From JAAYCI01 sp964550985 (GTDB lineage Bacteria; Bacillota; Clostridia; Oscillospirales; Ruminococcaceae), in contig CAZKBM010000064.1 of assembly GCA_964550985.1 (NCBI GenBank), positions 1 to 18,543 of the forward strand: a stretch of DNA of 18,543 nt, read 5' to 3'. A model generated the notes under the pieces. The model was not told the DNA's origin. It saw only the letters and a program-made list of their open reading frames with translations, and did no database searches. Within the stretch, counting starts at the first letter, position 1. Every line of letters starts with the position of its first letter. This document shows positions 7,483 through 15,100 of the stretch, one piece after another. The position numbers and the translations under genes were made by a program.

Positions 7483-9348
7483 TTACTCCAGTTCGTCTGG
7501 TGGCAGGGCGGGCAAATTCTCGTTGGTTTTATGCCACTTTTCAAAGGTTTCGGGTTTTACCAAAATTTGCAGGCAGATCCATATTTTTTGCCTCATACTC
7601 AGTTTAGCGGCAAAGGCCTGTTCCAAGGTCATTTGGTGGCGGCGCTCGTGGTAAAAATCCAAAATGGCCTGCTGGCGAAAAAGCAGTTGGTCACTTCGGC
7701 GCATCCGCGCGGTGGCCCACTTGGCCGTCATGTCCCGCAGCAGTACCCGGCTATTCTCCCAAAGGTTTGCAGCGGTTTCAAAACGGCAGGCTGTTGCCGT
7801 TAGCCATCCGCCGCTTTGGGCGGCCAGGGGGGGCAGGTACTCAAAACCGGGGTATTCCCCGGTAAAATGCCCCTCCTCATAGGCAAAACGCGCCAGCGGG
7901 GCAACCGCCGCCAAACGGGCAAAAAACATCCCCCCGCGCAGGGCAAAACCAGGGCCGTCCTCTCCCAGGGGGAGGTGAAAACCCGCAGCTTCCAGGTTTG
8001 GCTTCAGTTCACTTGCAACCCTTGGCCAATTAAGGCCCAGGGAGAGGTTCTCCTGGTGCAGTGGGGTAGGGGGCACCAAAAGCCCAAGGGCCGGATGCTG
8101 GTTTAACAAAGCCAAGCAGCCCTCTGGGGCAAGGCACTCTATGGCCGTTTCCAGGCTGGTCTCGTCGGCAAATTCATCCAGCAAAAGGGGAAGGCCATTG
8201 CTGAGGTAGAGCAAATAGGTAAACGGGGCCAATTCCTCCCATAGGGGGCCGAACAGATGCCAAAACCCATGGATGCCGGTTTTACAGCAGGTGGCCCACT
8301 TGGGTAGCTGTGGCCCAAATTCCTCTTCCAGTTCGGCCGTGGCAAAAAGGCAAAACAGGGCAGTGTGTGCAGGTAGGTTTTGCGCAGCCCTTAGCAAAAT
8401 TTCAGCCATAGGGTGCTGGGCAAACCAAAGCACAGCGGCAGTGTTTTGGCTTCCTGAGTCTGCAGTATTGCCCTGCGGCAAGGGGAAATAAAGGGTGAGG
8501 ATATCTCGCAGCTGGGCAGGCGCAGCCGTGCGCAACAGGTTTTGTGTGATGTAACGAAGGGGATACCGCGGGTTTTGCATAAGCCAATTGTACAACTGGC
8601 GGGGTGCAGCGCCCTGTGGCACCGTGCTGTAGCTATGGCGGCCGCACAAAAAACTTTTGCGCTTGATAAAAGGGCAGCCACGCTGTAACAGTTCGGTGGG
8701 CATCCCCATCAGGGGGTAGTCATTGTAGGCTTCCAGGTCCTCGGTGCACAAATAAGCCTGCCAGTGGTAGCCCAGTTTTTCAAAATGGCTGGTAAATACC
8801 ACCTCATGTTTGCCTACGGCGTCCCAATAGCCCTCTATGGGGGGTAGCTTCCGCCAATATTCCGTAAACTCGGCCTGCAAAAACAGGCTTTTGCGCACGG
8901 CAAAAAAGAAGCTTTGCAGGTGCGGTGCAATGCAGGCGCTGTTATCCCAACTGGCGGTGTGCGCACCTTTATGGCGGGTAAGTCCCCAAAAATCCAGGTC
9001 GCGGGCGTCCATTTCGGCAAACATGGGTTCCAGCGGGCAAACCGGGCCAAAAATAGTTTGGTTATAAAACAGAATTTCCTCGTAATTCTCCGGGTTTTCC
9101 AGCCCTAAAAATGCCTCTTTGTAAGCACTTACATCAAAGCCCTGGTTTGGGCGGTAAATGATTTCATCACAATAGGGACGTATTTTTTCTTCGGCCTCCG
9201 GGCTTATTTCCCCGTTTATTACGGCCCACTGTTCGGCGCAGCGGCGGCGCATCTGGCTTAGCAGATAAACAACATAATCGTCTACCACGCCGCCTGGGTC
9301 GTGATAGGCAAAAATCATCAGGCGTTTGGCGCCGGGCTGTAAAAGCAT
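7483..9348 (-). CDS. RgpF-like (rhamnan synthesis F family) protein, orphan
   Basis: The 621-residue protein has no signal peptide or clear membrane helix. Its first half (about 10-290) matches rhamnan synthesis protein F, whose streptococcal member RgpF acts in rhamnose-rich cell-wall polysaccharide assembly: GFDVSAYKEAF, EILFYNQTIFGPV, LDFWGLTRHKGA, HLQSFFFAVRKS and EFTEYWRKLP fall in the expected order. The second half (about 310-560) keeps only traces of the usual second domain, such as ALGLLVPPTP, GGMFFARLAAVAPL and YLPPLAAQSGGW; the usual HxHTKKS-type motif is not seen. The C terminus is basic and helical. ATG 9348 follows AAGGAG at good spacing. No glycosyltransferase or rhamnose synthesis genes adjoin it, which is unusual for this family. 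It may be cotranscribed with the upstream symporter gene (93-base gap). The acceptor and sugar are unknown. Confidence 0.8.
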   Translation of the reverse strand: MLLQPGAKRLMIFAYHDPGGVVDDYVVYLLSQMRRRCAEQWAVINGEISPEAEEKIRPYCDEIIYRPNQGFDVSAYKEAFLGLENPENYEEILFYNQTIFGPVCPLEPMFAEMDARDLDFWGLTRHKGAHTASWDNSACIAPHLQSFFFAVRKSLFLQAEFTEYWRKLPPIEGYWDAVGKHEVVFTSHFEKLGYHWQAYLCTEDLEAYNDYPLMGMPTELLQRGCPFIKRKSFLCGRHSYSTVPQGAAPRQLYNWLMQNPRYPLRYITQNLLRTAAPAQLRDILTLYFPLPQGNTADSGSQNTAAVLWFAQHPMAEILLRAAQNLPAHTALFCLFATAELEEEFGPQLPKWATCCKTGIHGFWHLFGPLWEELAPFTYLLYLSNGLPLLLDEFADETSLETAIECLAPEGCLALLNQHPALGLLVPPTPLHQENLSLGLNWPRVASELKPNLEAAGFHLPLGEDGPGFALRGGMFFARLAAVAPLARFAYEEGHFTGEYPGFEYLPPLAAQSGGWLTATACRFETAANLWENSRVLLRDMTAKWATARMRRSDQLLFRQQAILDFYHERRHQMTLEQAFAAKLSMRQKIWICLQILVKPETFEKWHKTNENLPALPPDELE

Positions 9349-9441
9349 GGCTTGCTCCTTAAATGTATCAATAAATGAACCCGCAGAGTAGAAACTGTTA
9401 TGCAGCGCCTGATTTATCCCATATTTATGCGCTACTGTTTG

Positions 9442-10818
9442 TTAATTTGCTGTAAAAAACAGGGCAAAATACCCGTTTAAAAATATCACCAAAATAATCA
9501 GGGGCAAAATATAGGTAAAATACCCCTTGGCAAACTTGGGAAAGCGCAGGCCTTTGCCGCTGTCGGCTTCGTGTATAAAATTTTGCCAGCCCCAGCCGTA
9601 GCGCAAGGTACAAAACAGCAAAAATACCAGGCTGCCCAAGGGTAACAGGTTGCTGCTGAGGATAAAATCTTCTAGATCCAGCACGTTTGTACCGGCGCCC
9701 AATGGCTGGAAACCCTGCCAAAGGTTAAAACCGAGCACACAGGGCAAAGATAGGACAAAGATGAGACCCAAATTGATGAGTACCGATTTTTTGCGGCTGC
9801 ACCCCGTTAGGTCGGTAAGAAAGGTGATGATATTTTCAAATACCGCTATCACGGTGGAAAGGGCGGCAAACAGCATAAACAAAAAGAACAAACTGCCCCA
9901 AAGCCGCCCGCCGCTCATGGAGTTAAAGATGCCGGGCAGGGTAAGGAAGATGAGGTTGGGCCCGCTATCTGGCTGGACGCCAAAACTGAAACAGGCGGGG
10001 AAGATGATGAGCCCCGCCATCAGCGCCACAGCGGTATCCAGCCCGCCGATATACAGTGCTTCACCTGTGAGGGAACGTTCTTTCCCAACGCGGCTTCCAA
10101 AGATGGAAAGGGCCCCAATGCCAATAGAGAGCGTAAAAAATGCCTGCCCCAGAGCCGCAAAAATACACTCCTGCAGGCCGATGTCCAGAATGAGGCCAAA
10201 ATTGGGCAACAGGTAGTAGCGTAGCCCCTCGGCCGCGCCGGGCAGTGTGGCCGAACGTACCGCCAAAATAACCAGCAACCCCAGCAGCAGTAACATCATC
10301 CATTTTGTTACGCGCTCTACGCCTTTTTGCAGCCCAAAACTGCACACCAAAAATGAAAAAACCACAATGGCGGCCATGCACAGGCTCATAATACCCGGGC
10401 GGCCCAATAGGGAGGTGAACACACCCGTCACCTCGTCTGTGCTAAGGCCGTGGAAGGTGCCTTTTGTCATCTCAACAAAATAATAGAGCATCCAGCCGCT
10501 GATAACGGTATAAAACATCATCAGCAAATAGTTGCCTGCCATGGCAAAATACTTGTACCAATGCCACTTGCTGCCTTTGGGCTCCAGCGCTTCAAACGAG
10601 CTTGCCACGCTGCGCTGGCTGGCCCGCCCTACGGCAAACTCCATCACCACAATGGGCATACCCAGCACCAGCAAAAAAAATAGATAGATGAGCACAAAAG
10701 CGGCCCCGCCGTACTGGCCGGTTATGTAGGGGAAGCGCCAGATATTGCCAAGGCCGATGGAGCAGCCCGCACTGGTGAGGATGAACCCCAGGCGTGAAGA
10801 AAAATGTTCCCTTTTCAT
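9442..10818 (-). CDS. Sodium-dependent transporter, NSS/SNF family
   Basis: The 458-residue inner-membrane protein belongs to the neurotransmitter:sodium symporter family, which couples sodium entry to uptake of amino acids or related amines. The family signature is clear at the N terminus: GFILTSAGCSIGLGNIWRFPYITGQYGGAAFVLIY, the unwound helix 1 that holds sodium and substrate (given by its residues about 11-45). GMPIVVMEFAVGRASQRS and, in the middle, FFTLSIGIGALSIFGS fit helices 2 and 6-7. Length near 450 fits bacterial members with about 11 helices, such as MhsT. ATG 10818 follows a GGGGGG site. It has no dedicated regulator nearby. A TACAC-N2-GTGTA dyad lies in its leader. Substrate specificity cannot be assigned. 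Confidence 0.93.
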   Translation of the reverse strand: MKREHFSSRLGFILTSAGCSIGLGNIWRFPYITGQYGGAAFVLIYLFFLLVLGMPIVVMEFAVGRASQRSVASSFEALEPKGSKWHWYKYFAMAGNYLLMMFYTVISGWMLYYFVEMTKGTFHGLSTDEVTGVFTSLLGRPGIMSLCMAAIVVFSFLVCSFGLQKGVERVTKWMMLLLLGLLVILAVRSATLPGAAEGLRYYLLPNFGLILDIGLQECIFAALGQAFFTLSIGIGALSIFGSRVGKERSLTGEALYIGGLDTAVALMAGLIIFPACFSFGVQPDSGPNLIFLTLPGIFNSMSGGRLWGSLFFLFMLFAALSTVIAVFENIITFLTDLTGCSRKKSVLINLGLIFVLSLPCVLGFNLWQGFQPLGAGTNVLDLEDFILSSNLLPLGSLVFLLFCTLRYGWGWQNFIHEADSGKGLRFPKFAKGYFTYILPLIILVIFLNGYFALFFTAN

Positions 10819-10844
10819 CGTGTATAATCCCCCCTTTAACCCAA

Positions 10845-10856
10845 TACACCAGTGTA
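10845..10856. promoter_or_regulatory. Small dyad upstream of the sodium symporter gene
   Basis: TACAC-CA-GTGTA is a 5-base inverted repeat 26 bases upstream of the symporter ATG. It lies in the only stretch available for that gene's promoter, between the terminator hairpin at 10873-10895 and the start codon. The minus strand here has TTGAGT and TATTGG 16 bases apart as a weak promoter candidate. It could be a repressor site, but it is short and may be chance. Confidence 0.3.
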
Positions 10857-10872
10857 CATAATACTCAAAATA

Positions 10873-10895
10873 GCCTTCCGTTATTCACGGAAGGC
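10873..10895 (-). terminator. Terminator of the 54-residue membrane protein gene
   Basis: A perfect 8-bp stem (GCCTTCCG / CGGAAGGC) with a 7-base loop lies 12 bases after the stop codon of the small minus-strand gene. On minus it is followed by TATTTTG, a modest U-tract; on plus a T run follows after three bases. It separates the small gene from the symporter gene. Confidence 0.7.
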
Positions 10896-10907
10896 CACTT
10901 TTTACCC

Positions 10908-11072
10908 TTACTGCTGTTTGTTGTAGCTGCGCCTATAGGCGATATAAGCCAAGGAAACCGCTAAAATACCAACGATATCCAAAACCAGGCCCGGGGTGCC
11001 ACCCACCAAAACGCCAATGGCAACCAGTGCGGCCCCAATGGCCAAAATACCACGGAACATAATTCTTGACAT
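10908..11072 (-). CDS. Small two-helix membrane protein (54 residues), unrecognised
   Basis: This short frame runs from ATG 11072 to TAA 10908. The product starts MSRIMFRG, then has a hydrophobic segment (about 9-25), a tight GGTPG turn, a second hydrophobic segment (about 29-45) and a basic hydrophilic end YRRSYNKQQ. That pattern predicts a helical hairpin in the membrane with positive charge at both ends on the cytosolic side. A GGGGGTAGG ribosome site precedes the ATG, and the gene has its own promoter (11106-11134) and terminator (10873-10895), strong grounds for it being real. I do not recognise the family. A role as a small subunit of the neighbouring symporter is possible because small partners are known in that family (MetS with MetP), but the sequence does not show it and the terminator between them argues for separate transcription. 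Confidence 0.75.
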   Translation of the reverse strand: MSRIMFRGILAIGAALVAIGVLVGGTPGLVLDIVGILAVSLAYIAYRRSYNKQQ

Positions 11073-11105
11073 AAGGCCTACCCCCAGCAGTGTTTTCTAT
11101 AAGGC

Positions 11106-11134
11106 AGTATAGCACAAAAGGCCTTCCTGTTCAA
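11106..11134 (-). promoter_or_regulatory. Promoter of the small membrane protein gene
   Basis: The minus strand reads TTGAAC (11129-11134), a 17-base spacer and TATACT (11106-11111) preceded by TGC, giving both a fair -35 and an extended -10 element. Predicted start near 11099 leaves a leader of about 27 bases with the ribosome site. The -35 box lies in the loop region of the terminator hairpin of the preceding permease gene. Confidence 0.75.
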
Positions 11135-11150
11135 AGGGAAAACAGGCCAA
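11117..11150 (-). terminator. Probable terminator of the ABC export operon
   Basis: On the minus strand CCTGTT (rc of 11141-11146) and AACAGG (rc of 11126-11131) form a 6-bp stem with a 9-base loop. Flanking GGCC sequences can pair further with a small bulge, and TTTT follows. It begins about 10 bases after the permease stop codon. Moderate strength; it overlaps the -35 region of the next promoter. Confidence 0.55.
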
Positions 11151-11159
11151 GTAAAAACA

Positions 11160-12689
11160 TTACTCGTGGCGAATGGCCTCCAGCGAGGATATTTTAACCG
11201 CCCGGCCGGCCGGGGCTATGCCCGAAACCAGCCCAACCACGGTAGCAAAACACAGTGCCAAAAGTACCAGCCAGGGCTGTATGATGGAGATTTTCATATC
11301 GGGGGAACTCATCATATCGCCCATGCCGAACAGAGCGGCCACATTGATGCTGGACGAAATGCCCAGCCAGGCCAATATCTGCGGCAGATAGTTCAGCGTG
11401 GCGCTTAGCATAAAACTGATGGCAACCCCAATAATGCCCCCCAAAAGACCAATAGCGCCCGATTCGATTAAAAACAGGGTGCGAATGTTGGAGAGCCGGC
11501 AGCCCAGCACCTTCATAACACCAATTTCACGCGTACGCTCATAAATGGCCATGGTCATGGTGTTTGCAATGTTCAGGGCGGCCACAAAAAGGGAAACAGC
11601 GGCCAAACTACCCAGCATCACCTGGGTTTGGGCCACCTGGCCCTGCATCTGTTCGCGCATTTGGCTCATGGAAAAAATTTGATAGCCGGTATCCATTATG
11701 GCTTTTTCTACATCAGCCATGTTGTTTACGTCATCCACCTTTACGTAAACCATATCGTAACCCGGCACTTCCACAGTGGCTTCTCCACTGCCGCCCTCCA
11801 TACCTCCCATTATAGCGAACCCTCCACCGCCCTGGGAAGAATTCTTGTTCCCACTGAGGCGTTTGTAGTCTTTTTCCAGCTTTTTCACGCTTTCCATGGG
11901 TAATATCACACCATTATTCACCATATAATCCTGGTTGTACAGCATGCCAACCACCACAATTTCATATTCCTTGTACTTGGCTTCGCCTGTGGTTTCATCA
12001 GTACCGTAATTCATACGGTAGGTAAGGGGGGTGTTCATGATGTCGAAGAAAAATTCCTCTGGGTTTAACAGTTTTCCATTTTCATCATATTTGGGCAGGT
12101 TTGTGGGGGCGGCATTGGCGCCCCCTTCTTCATAACTTGGGTAATTGGGCTGTTTTTGGCGCTTTGGGTTAGTTGGGCTTTTACGGGTGTCCACAAAATC
12201 AAATATGGTGTTTGCCCCCACCATCACCTCTATACGGTCTGAACTGGTGGAGACATTGGGGCTTAGGTAACGCCCAGCTATGAGGTCATACCCCATGGCC
12301 TCAATCGAGGCGGCATCCATACCAATCAGCCAGGTGTGCTCAGAGGCATATTTGCCTCCGCTGCCCGCCACCATCTTCCCTGAAAGTTGCTGGCTTTGAT
12401 ACATTGGGGTGGCGGCAATAACATTTGGCATATCTTTAAATTGCTGTACCATGGCATCGTCCAGCGGGGGAGTACCCACCTTGGCACCATAACGGTTTGC
12501 CGTAATGGTGCGCAAATCTCCCCAGTCTTGCAGCATGTCTTCAGTGGCGCGGCTAACTGCAATGCCCAGCGATACCATAACCACAATGGCGCACACCCCC
12601 ACCACAACGCCAATGATGGTAAGGATGGTGCGGCCCTTGCGGCGGCGAAGGTTATCGGTGCTAAACCGGAACAGATCAGATATCCGCAT
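11160..12689 (-). CDS. ABC transporter permease, MacB/FtsX type
   Basis: The 509-residue membrane protein has the MacB layout: one helix near the N terminus (about 21-42), a large extracytoplasmic domain (about 43-355), then three helices (about 357-381, 410-434, 471-492). FtsX signatures LNIANTMTMAIYERTREIGVMKVLG and the C-terminal PAGRAVKISSLEAIRHE are clear. Such permeases work with a LolD/MacB ATPase and usually move substrate or force across the outer leaflet without transporting it through the bilayer. The extracytoplasmic domain carries a Gly-rich insertion (about 287-302). I chose ATG 12689 because GGAGG lies 9 bases upstream and MRISDLFRFSTDNLRRRKGR is the typical start; a longer in-frame start at 12722 is less likely. 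The frame overlaps the upstream gene by 14 bases, implying translational coupling. The substrate is unknown. Confidence 0.92.
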   Translation of the reverse strand: MRISDLFRFSTDNLRRRKGRTILTIIGVVVGVCAIVVMVSLGIAVSRATEDMLQDWGDLRTITANRYGAKVGTPPLDDAMVQQFKDMPNVIAATPMYQSQQLSGKMVAGSGGKYASEHTWLIGMDAASIEAMGYDLIAGRYLSPNVSTSSDRIEVMVGANTIFDFVDTRKSPTNPKRQKQPNYPSYEEGGANAAPTNLPKYDENGKLLNPEEFFFDIMNTPLTYRMNYGTDETTGEAKYKEYEIVVVGMLYNQDYMVNNGVILPMESVKKLEKDYKRLSGNKNSSQGGGGFAIMGGMEGGSGEATVEVPGYDMVYVKVDDVNNMADVEKAIMDTGYQIFSMSQMREQMQGQVAQTQVMLGSLAAVSLFVAALNIANTMTMAIYERTREIGVMKVLGCRLSNIRTLFLIESGAIGLLGGIIGVAISFMLSATLNYLPQILAWLGISSSINVAALFGMGDMMSSPDMKISIIQPWLVLLALCFATVVGLVSGIAPAGRAVKISSLEAIRHE

Positions 12690-14181
12690 CGTCGTCGTCC
12701 TCCAGGGCGGCATCTCGGGCATGTTTGCGCTTTTTCATTACAATGCTTACCGCCGCAATGGCAGCCGCCACAACGCCAAGGCCAATCAGCAACCAGCCCC
12801 AAACCGGCATTCCGGTACTTTCGGGCATGTCGGGCATCATGGAGGTATCGGGCATGGGCATGGGGGCCTCGCCCACCTCTACGCTGAATGCTTCCCGCAG
12901 TTCGTGGCTCTCGCCCCGCGCGTTCTCATAAGTAACCACCACCTCGGCATCGTACTGGCCGGGGGTGTCGCCCATCACGGTAAAATCGGCTGAATTTTGG
13001 GTGCCGGGCGTAAAGGTGCCAAGGTAGGTTTTGCCCTCGCTGGTATAGATGCCCTCGCCCACAATATCCACCATCACGTTGGATATTTCACTTTTACCCA
13101 TATTTACAAGATTGATGGAGGCGTGGCCGGTGCCATCCTCCATACCGGCGTTGATAAAATCGGGCAGGGTAACGTTGCTAATCACCAGACGGTCGGCCTG
13201 AGTGATGGGGATGCTCAGGGATACCTCGGTGGTTACTTCGCTGCCCGTTTTGGAGGAGACCCCCTGTAATTTAAGACCCACCTTATAACTGCCGTCTTTG
13301 GCGTCGGCCGCCGCTTTCATTTCAAAAACAAGGGGAATGTTTTGGCCGGGGGTGGCCGTGCCATAATAGATGGTGGATACGCCCGAAGCGAGGGTGAACT
13401 CTTTATCGGGCAATAGGGTGGCGCTTACATTTTCAATGCTGTCTGTGCCATTGGTAGCCAACATGGTAATTTTTAGTTCAAATTCCTTGCCGGCCACCAC
13501 ACTGCTATCGCCATAAGTGGCCTCCTTTAATGCAAAGCCGGTTCCCTTTACAACGGTGCTGGTGTCGCTGCCAGAGGAACTGGAAGGGGTTTCCACTGCG
13601 GTGTTGAGGTCGAGGGTGATTTTGGTGAGCGGAGCGATGTTGCCGTACTGGTCTTCGTAGTAAATGTCGGCCTGGAAGGTGTTGCCTTTGCCCGAATACA
13701 CGGCTACAAATTCCAAGGTATAGTCAAAACCTGTGGCGGTCTGCTCCAGGTTGCGGGGGTAGGCCACGCTGTTGGGCTCGGCCGGGGTAAAAGAGGAGGT
13801 GTTCATCTTGCCACGCGGCCGGGGCACCCCGTAGGGGAAATCCTTCAGGCGGGTGTCGTGCAGGCGCAGCTCCAAACTAAACCTCATGCCCGGTGTAATT
13901 TGGGAGATCTCAGTGCCCGCAACATGGGTGCGGTAAGAGGCAACCTCTAGCCCACCGGTGTTGGCGGGTGGCTGGGAACTGCTACTGCTGCCGCTGCCGC
14001 TGCTACCCCCGTTGCCAGTGCCTTGTTCACTACTACCGCCATTTGCGCTGCTTATGGCATTGCCCGCATCCGCCGCAGGCTGCGCCTCCCCGGCAATGGC
14101 GGTAAGCCCGCCAAAACTCATCAAACTTGTAAGTACCAATAAAAATGCCGCCGCCAAGGCCAGCTTCCGTTTGGTTTTCAT
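12676..14181 (-). CDS. Secreted type I membrane protein of the ABC operon, CARDB/NEW3-like domains
   Basis: The 501-residue protein begins with a basic stretch and a hydrophobic core (MKTKRKLALAAAFLLVLTSL), a signal peptide probably cut after AIA at residue 30. Residues 32-75 form a Ser/Gly-rich linker. Two or three beta-rich regions follow (about 77-200, 210-330, 331-436); the last, with VTLPDFINAG, SINLVNMGKSEISNVMVDI and GQYDAEVVVTYEN, resembles CARDB/NEW3-type immunoglobulin-like folds seen in S-layer-like proteins. A Met/Pro linker, one helix (about 461-482), a basic KKRKH stop-transfer and an acidic EDDDDADI tail end it. The protein is thus exposed outside with a short cytosolic tail. 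It sits between the ATPase (62-base gap) and the permease (14-base overlap), where MacA-like adaptors are found in other systems, yet no biotinyl-lipoyl or HlyD-type motifs are seen. The start follows GGAGGG at slightly long spacing. Role inferred only from position. Confidence 0.8.
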   Translation of the reverse strand: MKTKRKLALAAAFLLVLTSLMSFGGLTAIAGEAQPAADAGNAISSANGGSSEQGTGNGGSSGSGSSSSSQPPANTGGLEVASYRTHVAGTEISQITPGMRFSLELRLHDTRLKDFPYGVPRPRGKMNTSSFTPAEPNSVAYPRNLEQTATGFDYTLEFVAVYSGKGNTFQADIYYEDQYGNIAPLTKITLDLNTAVETPSSSSGSDTSTVVKGTGFALKEATYGDSSVVAGKEFELKITMLATNGTDSIENVSATLLPDKEFTLASGVSTIYYGTATPGQNIPLVFEMKAAADAKDGSYKVGLKLQGVSSKTGSEVTTEVSLSIPITQADRLVISNVTLPDFINAGMEDGTGHASINLVNMGKSEISNVMVDIVGEGIYTSEGKTYLGTFTPGTQNSADFTVMGDTPGQYDAEVVVTYENARGESHELREAFSVEVGEAPMPMPDTSMMPDMPESTGMPVWGWLLIGLGVVAAAIAAVSIVMKKRKHARDAALEDDDDADI

Positions 14182-14243
14182 CCCTGTGAACCCTCCAAAT
14201 ACTTTAAAAGATAATGTGGAATTATACGATTTTTGTTGGTGAA

Positions 14244-14981
14244 TTAGGCCTCATCTTCAAATAATAGCTTTCTATTTGCCGTTTTGGTCTCATCGTCCAG
14301 CAACACATTGCTTACCACATGGCCGTCTTGCAGGGTTACAATGCGGTCTCCAATGCCAGAAAGTTCCCGCTCATGCGTTACCATAACAAAGGTGATGTTA
14401 TGAGTGCTCGCGCGTTCTATCATGGTTTTTAGTACCTGCTTGGTTGTGTGAGAGTCCAGGTTGCCGGTGGGCTCATCGGCAAAGATAACCGCAGGGCTGG
14501 TAACAAAGGCACGGGCGATGCCCACGCGCTGCTGTTGGCCGCCGCTCATCTCGGTGGGTTTATGGTCTGCGCGGGTGGCAAGGCCCATACCGGCCAGTTC
14601 CTGTTTGGCGCGGGCCATACGTTTTGCCCGGCTGGCACCCGCAAACATCAGGGGCAGGGCCACATTTTCGGTGGCGGTTAGCTGGGGCAGCAGGTTGTAA
14701 CTTTGAAAGATAAACCCCAGATGCTGCTGGCGGAAATTTGCCAGTTGGTTTTCATCCATCTGTGAAATTTTTTTGCCCGCAATCACCACAAGGCCTTTGC
14801 TGGGTTTTTCAAGGCCGGCCAGCATGTTCAAAAGGGTGGATTTTCCACTGCCGGAAGTGCCAATGATGCAGCAAATTTCCCCTTTTTCAACGCTGAGGTC
14901 AATTCCGCCCAGGGCCACAACTTTTTCCTCGCCCACGCGGTATACCTTACGCAGGCCCTCGGTCCTGATAATAGCTGCCAT
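14244..14981 (-). CDS. ABC transporter ATPase, LolD/MacB type
   Basis: The 245-residue cytosolic ATPase powers the permease encoded two genes downstream. All nucleotide-binding motifs are intact: Walker A GTSGSGKST (41-49, Lys47), Q-loop Gln93 in FQSYNLLP, signature MSGGQQQR (145-152), Walker B VIFADEP with Glu170, D-loop NLD (174-176) and H-loop His203 in THERE. FQSYNLLPQLTATENV and DEPTGNLDS are typical of the LolD/MacB/FtsE branch. It is the first gene of a three-gene operon (ATPase, secreted protein, permease). ATG 14981 follows an AGAGG-type site. A promoter with an overlapping 8-bp dyad lies upstream, suggesting regulated expression. Best guesses for function are antimicrobial peptide resistance or cell-envelope export, but nothing in the sequence decides it. 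Confidence 0.95.
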   Translation of the reverse strand: MAAIIRTEGLRKVYRVGEEKVVALGGIDLSVEKGEICCIIGTSGSGKSTLLNMLAGLEKPSKGLVVIAGKKISQMDENQLANFRQQHLGFIFQSYNLLPQLTATENVALPLMFAGASRAKRMARAKQELAGMGLATRADHKPTEMSGGQQQRVGIARAFVTSPAVIFADEPTGNLDSHTTKQVLKTMIERASTHNITFVMVTHERELSGIGDRIVTLQDGHVVSNVLLDDETKTANRKLLFEDEA

Positions 14982-15071
14982 AGCCCGCCTCTCTGCCCCT
15001 TGCCTGTGCCGGGGTCTTTGAAAATTCGCATGTGTTGGTTTGCCAATTCAAAGTAAAAAACAATCATTAAC

Positions 15072-15100
15072 AGTATACGTGTGGCAAAACAAAACTGCAA
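15072..15100 (-). promoter_or_regulatory. Promoter of the ABC export operon
   Basis: The minus strand reads TTGCAG (15095-15100), a 17-base spacer and TATACT (15072-15077). Predicted start near 15065 gives a leader of about 85 bases before ATG 14981. The -35 box is imperfect, which fits a regulated promoter, and lies inside an inverted repeat. Confidence 0.55.

Noticed and set aside
7342..7803. Plus-strand 153-codon frame after the YeiH-like gene
   Set aside because: It runs through a terminator and then opposite the RgpF-like gene; no recognisable protein features.
9395..9435. AGCGC...GCGCT inverted repeat between the symporter and RgpF-like genes
   Set aside because: Only five pairs with a 20-base loop and no T run, so it is not called a terminator.
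10933..11115. Minus-strand 60-codon frame over the small membrane gene
   Set aside because: Its product is rich in Trp, Gly and Tyr without pattern, while the overlapping 54-residue frame has a ribosome site, promoter and clear helices.
12387..12993. Plus-strand frames of about 160 codons opposite the secreted protein and permease
   Set aside because: His- and Pro-rich shadow products with no domain features; the minus-strand operon is unambiguous.
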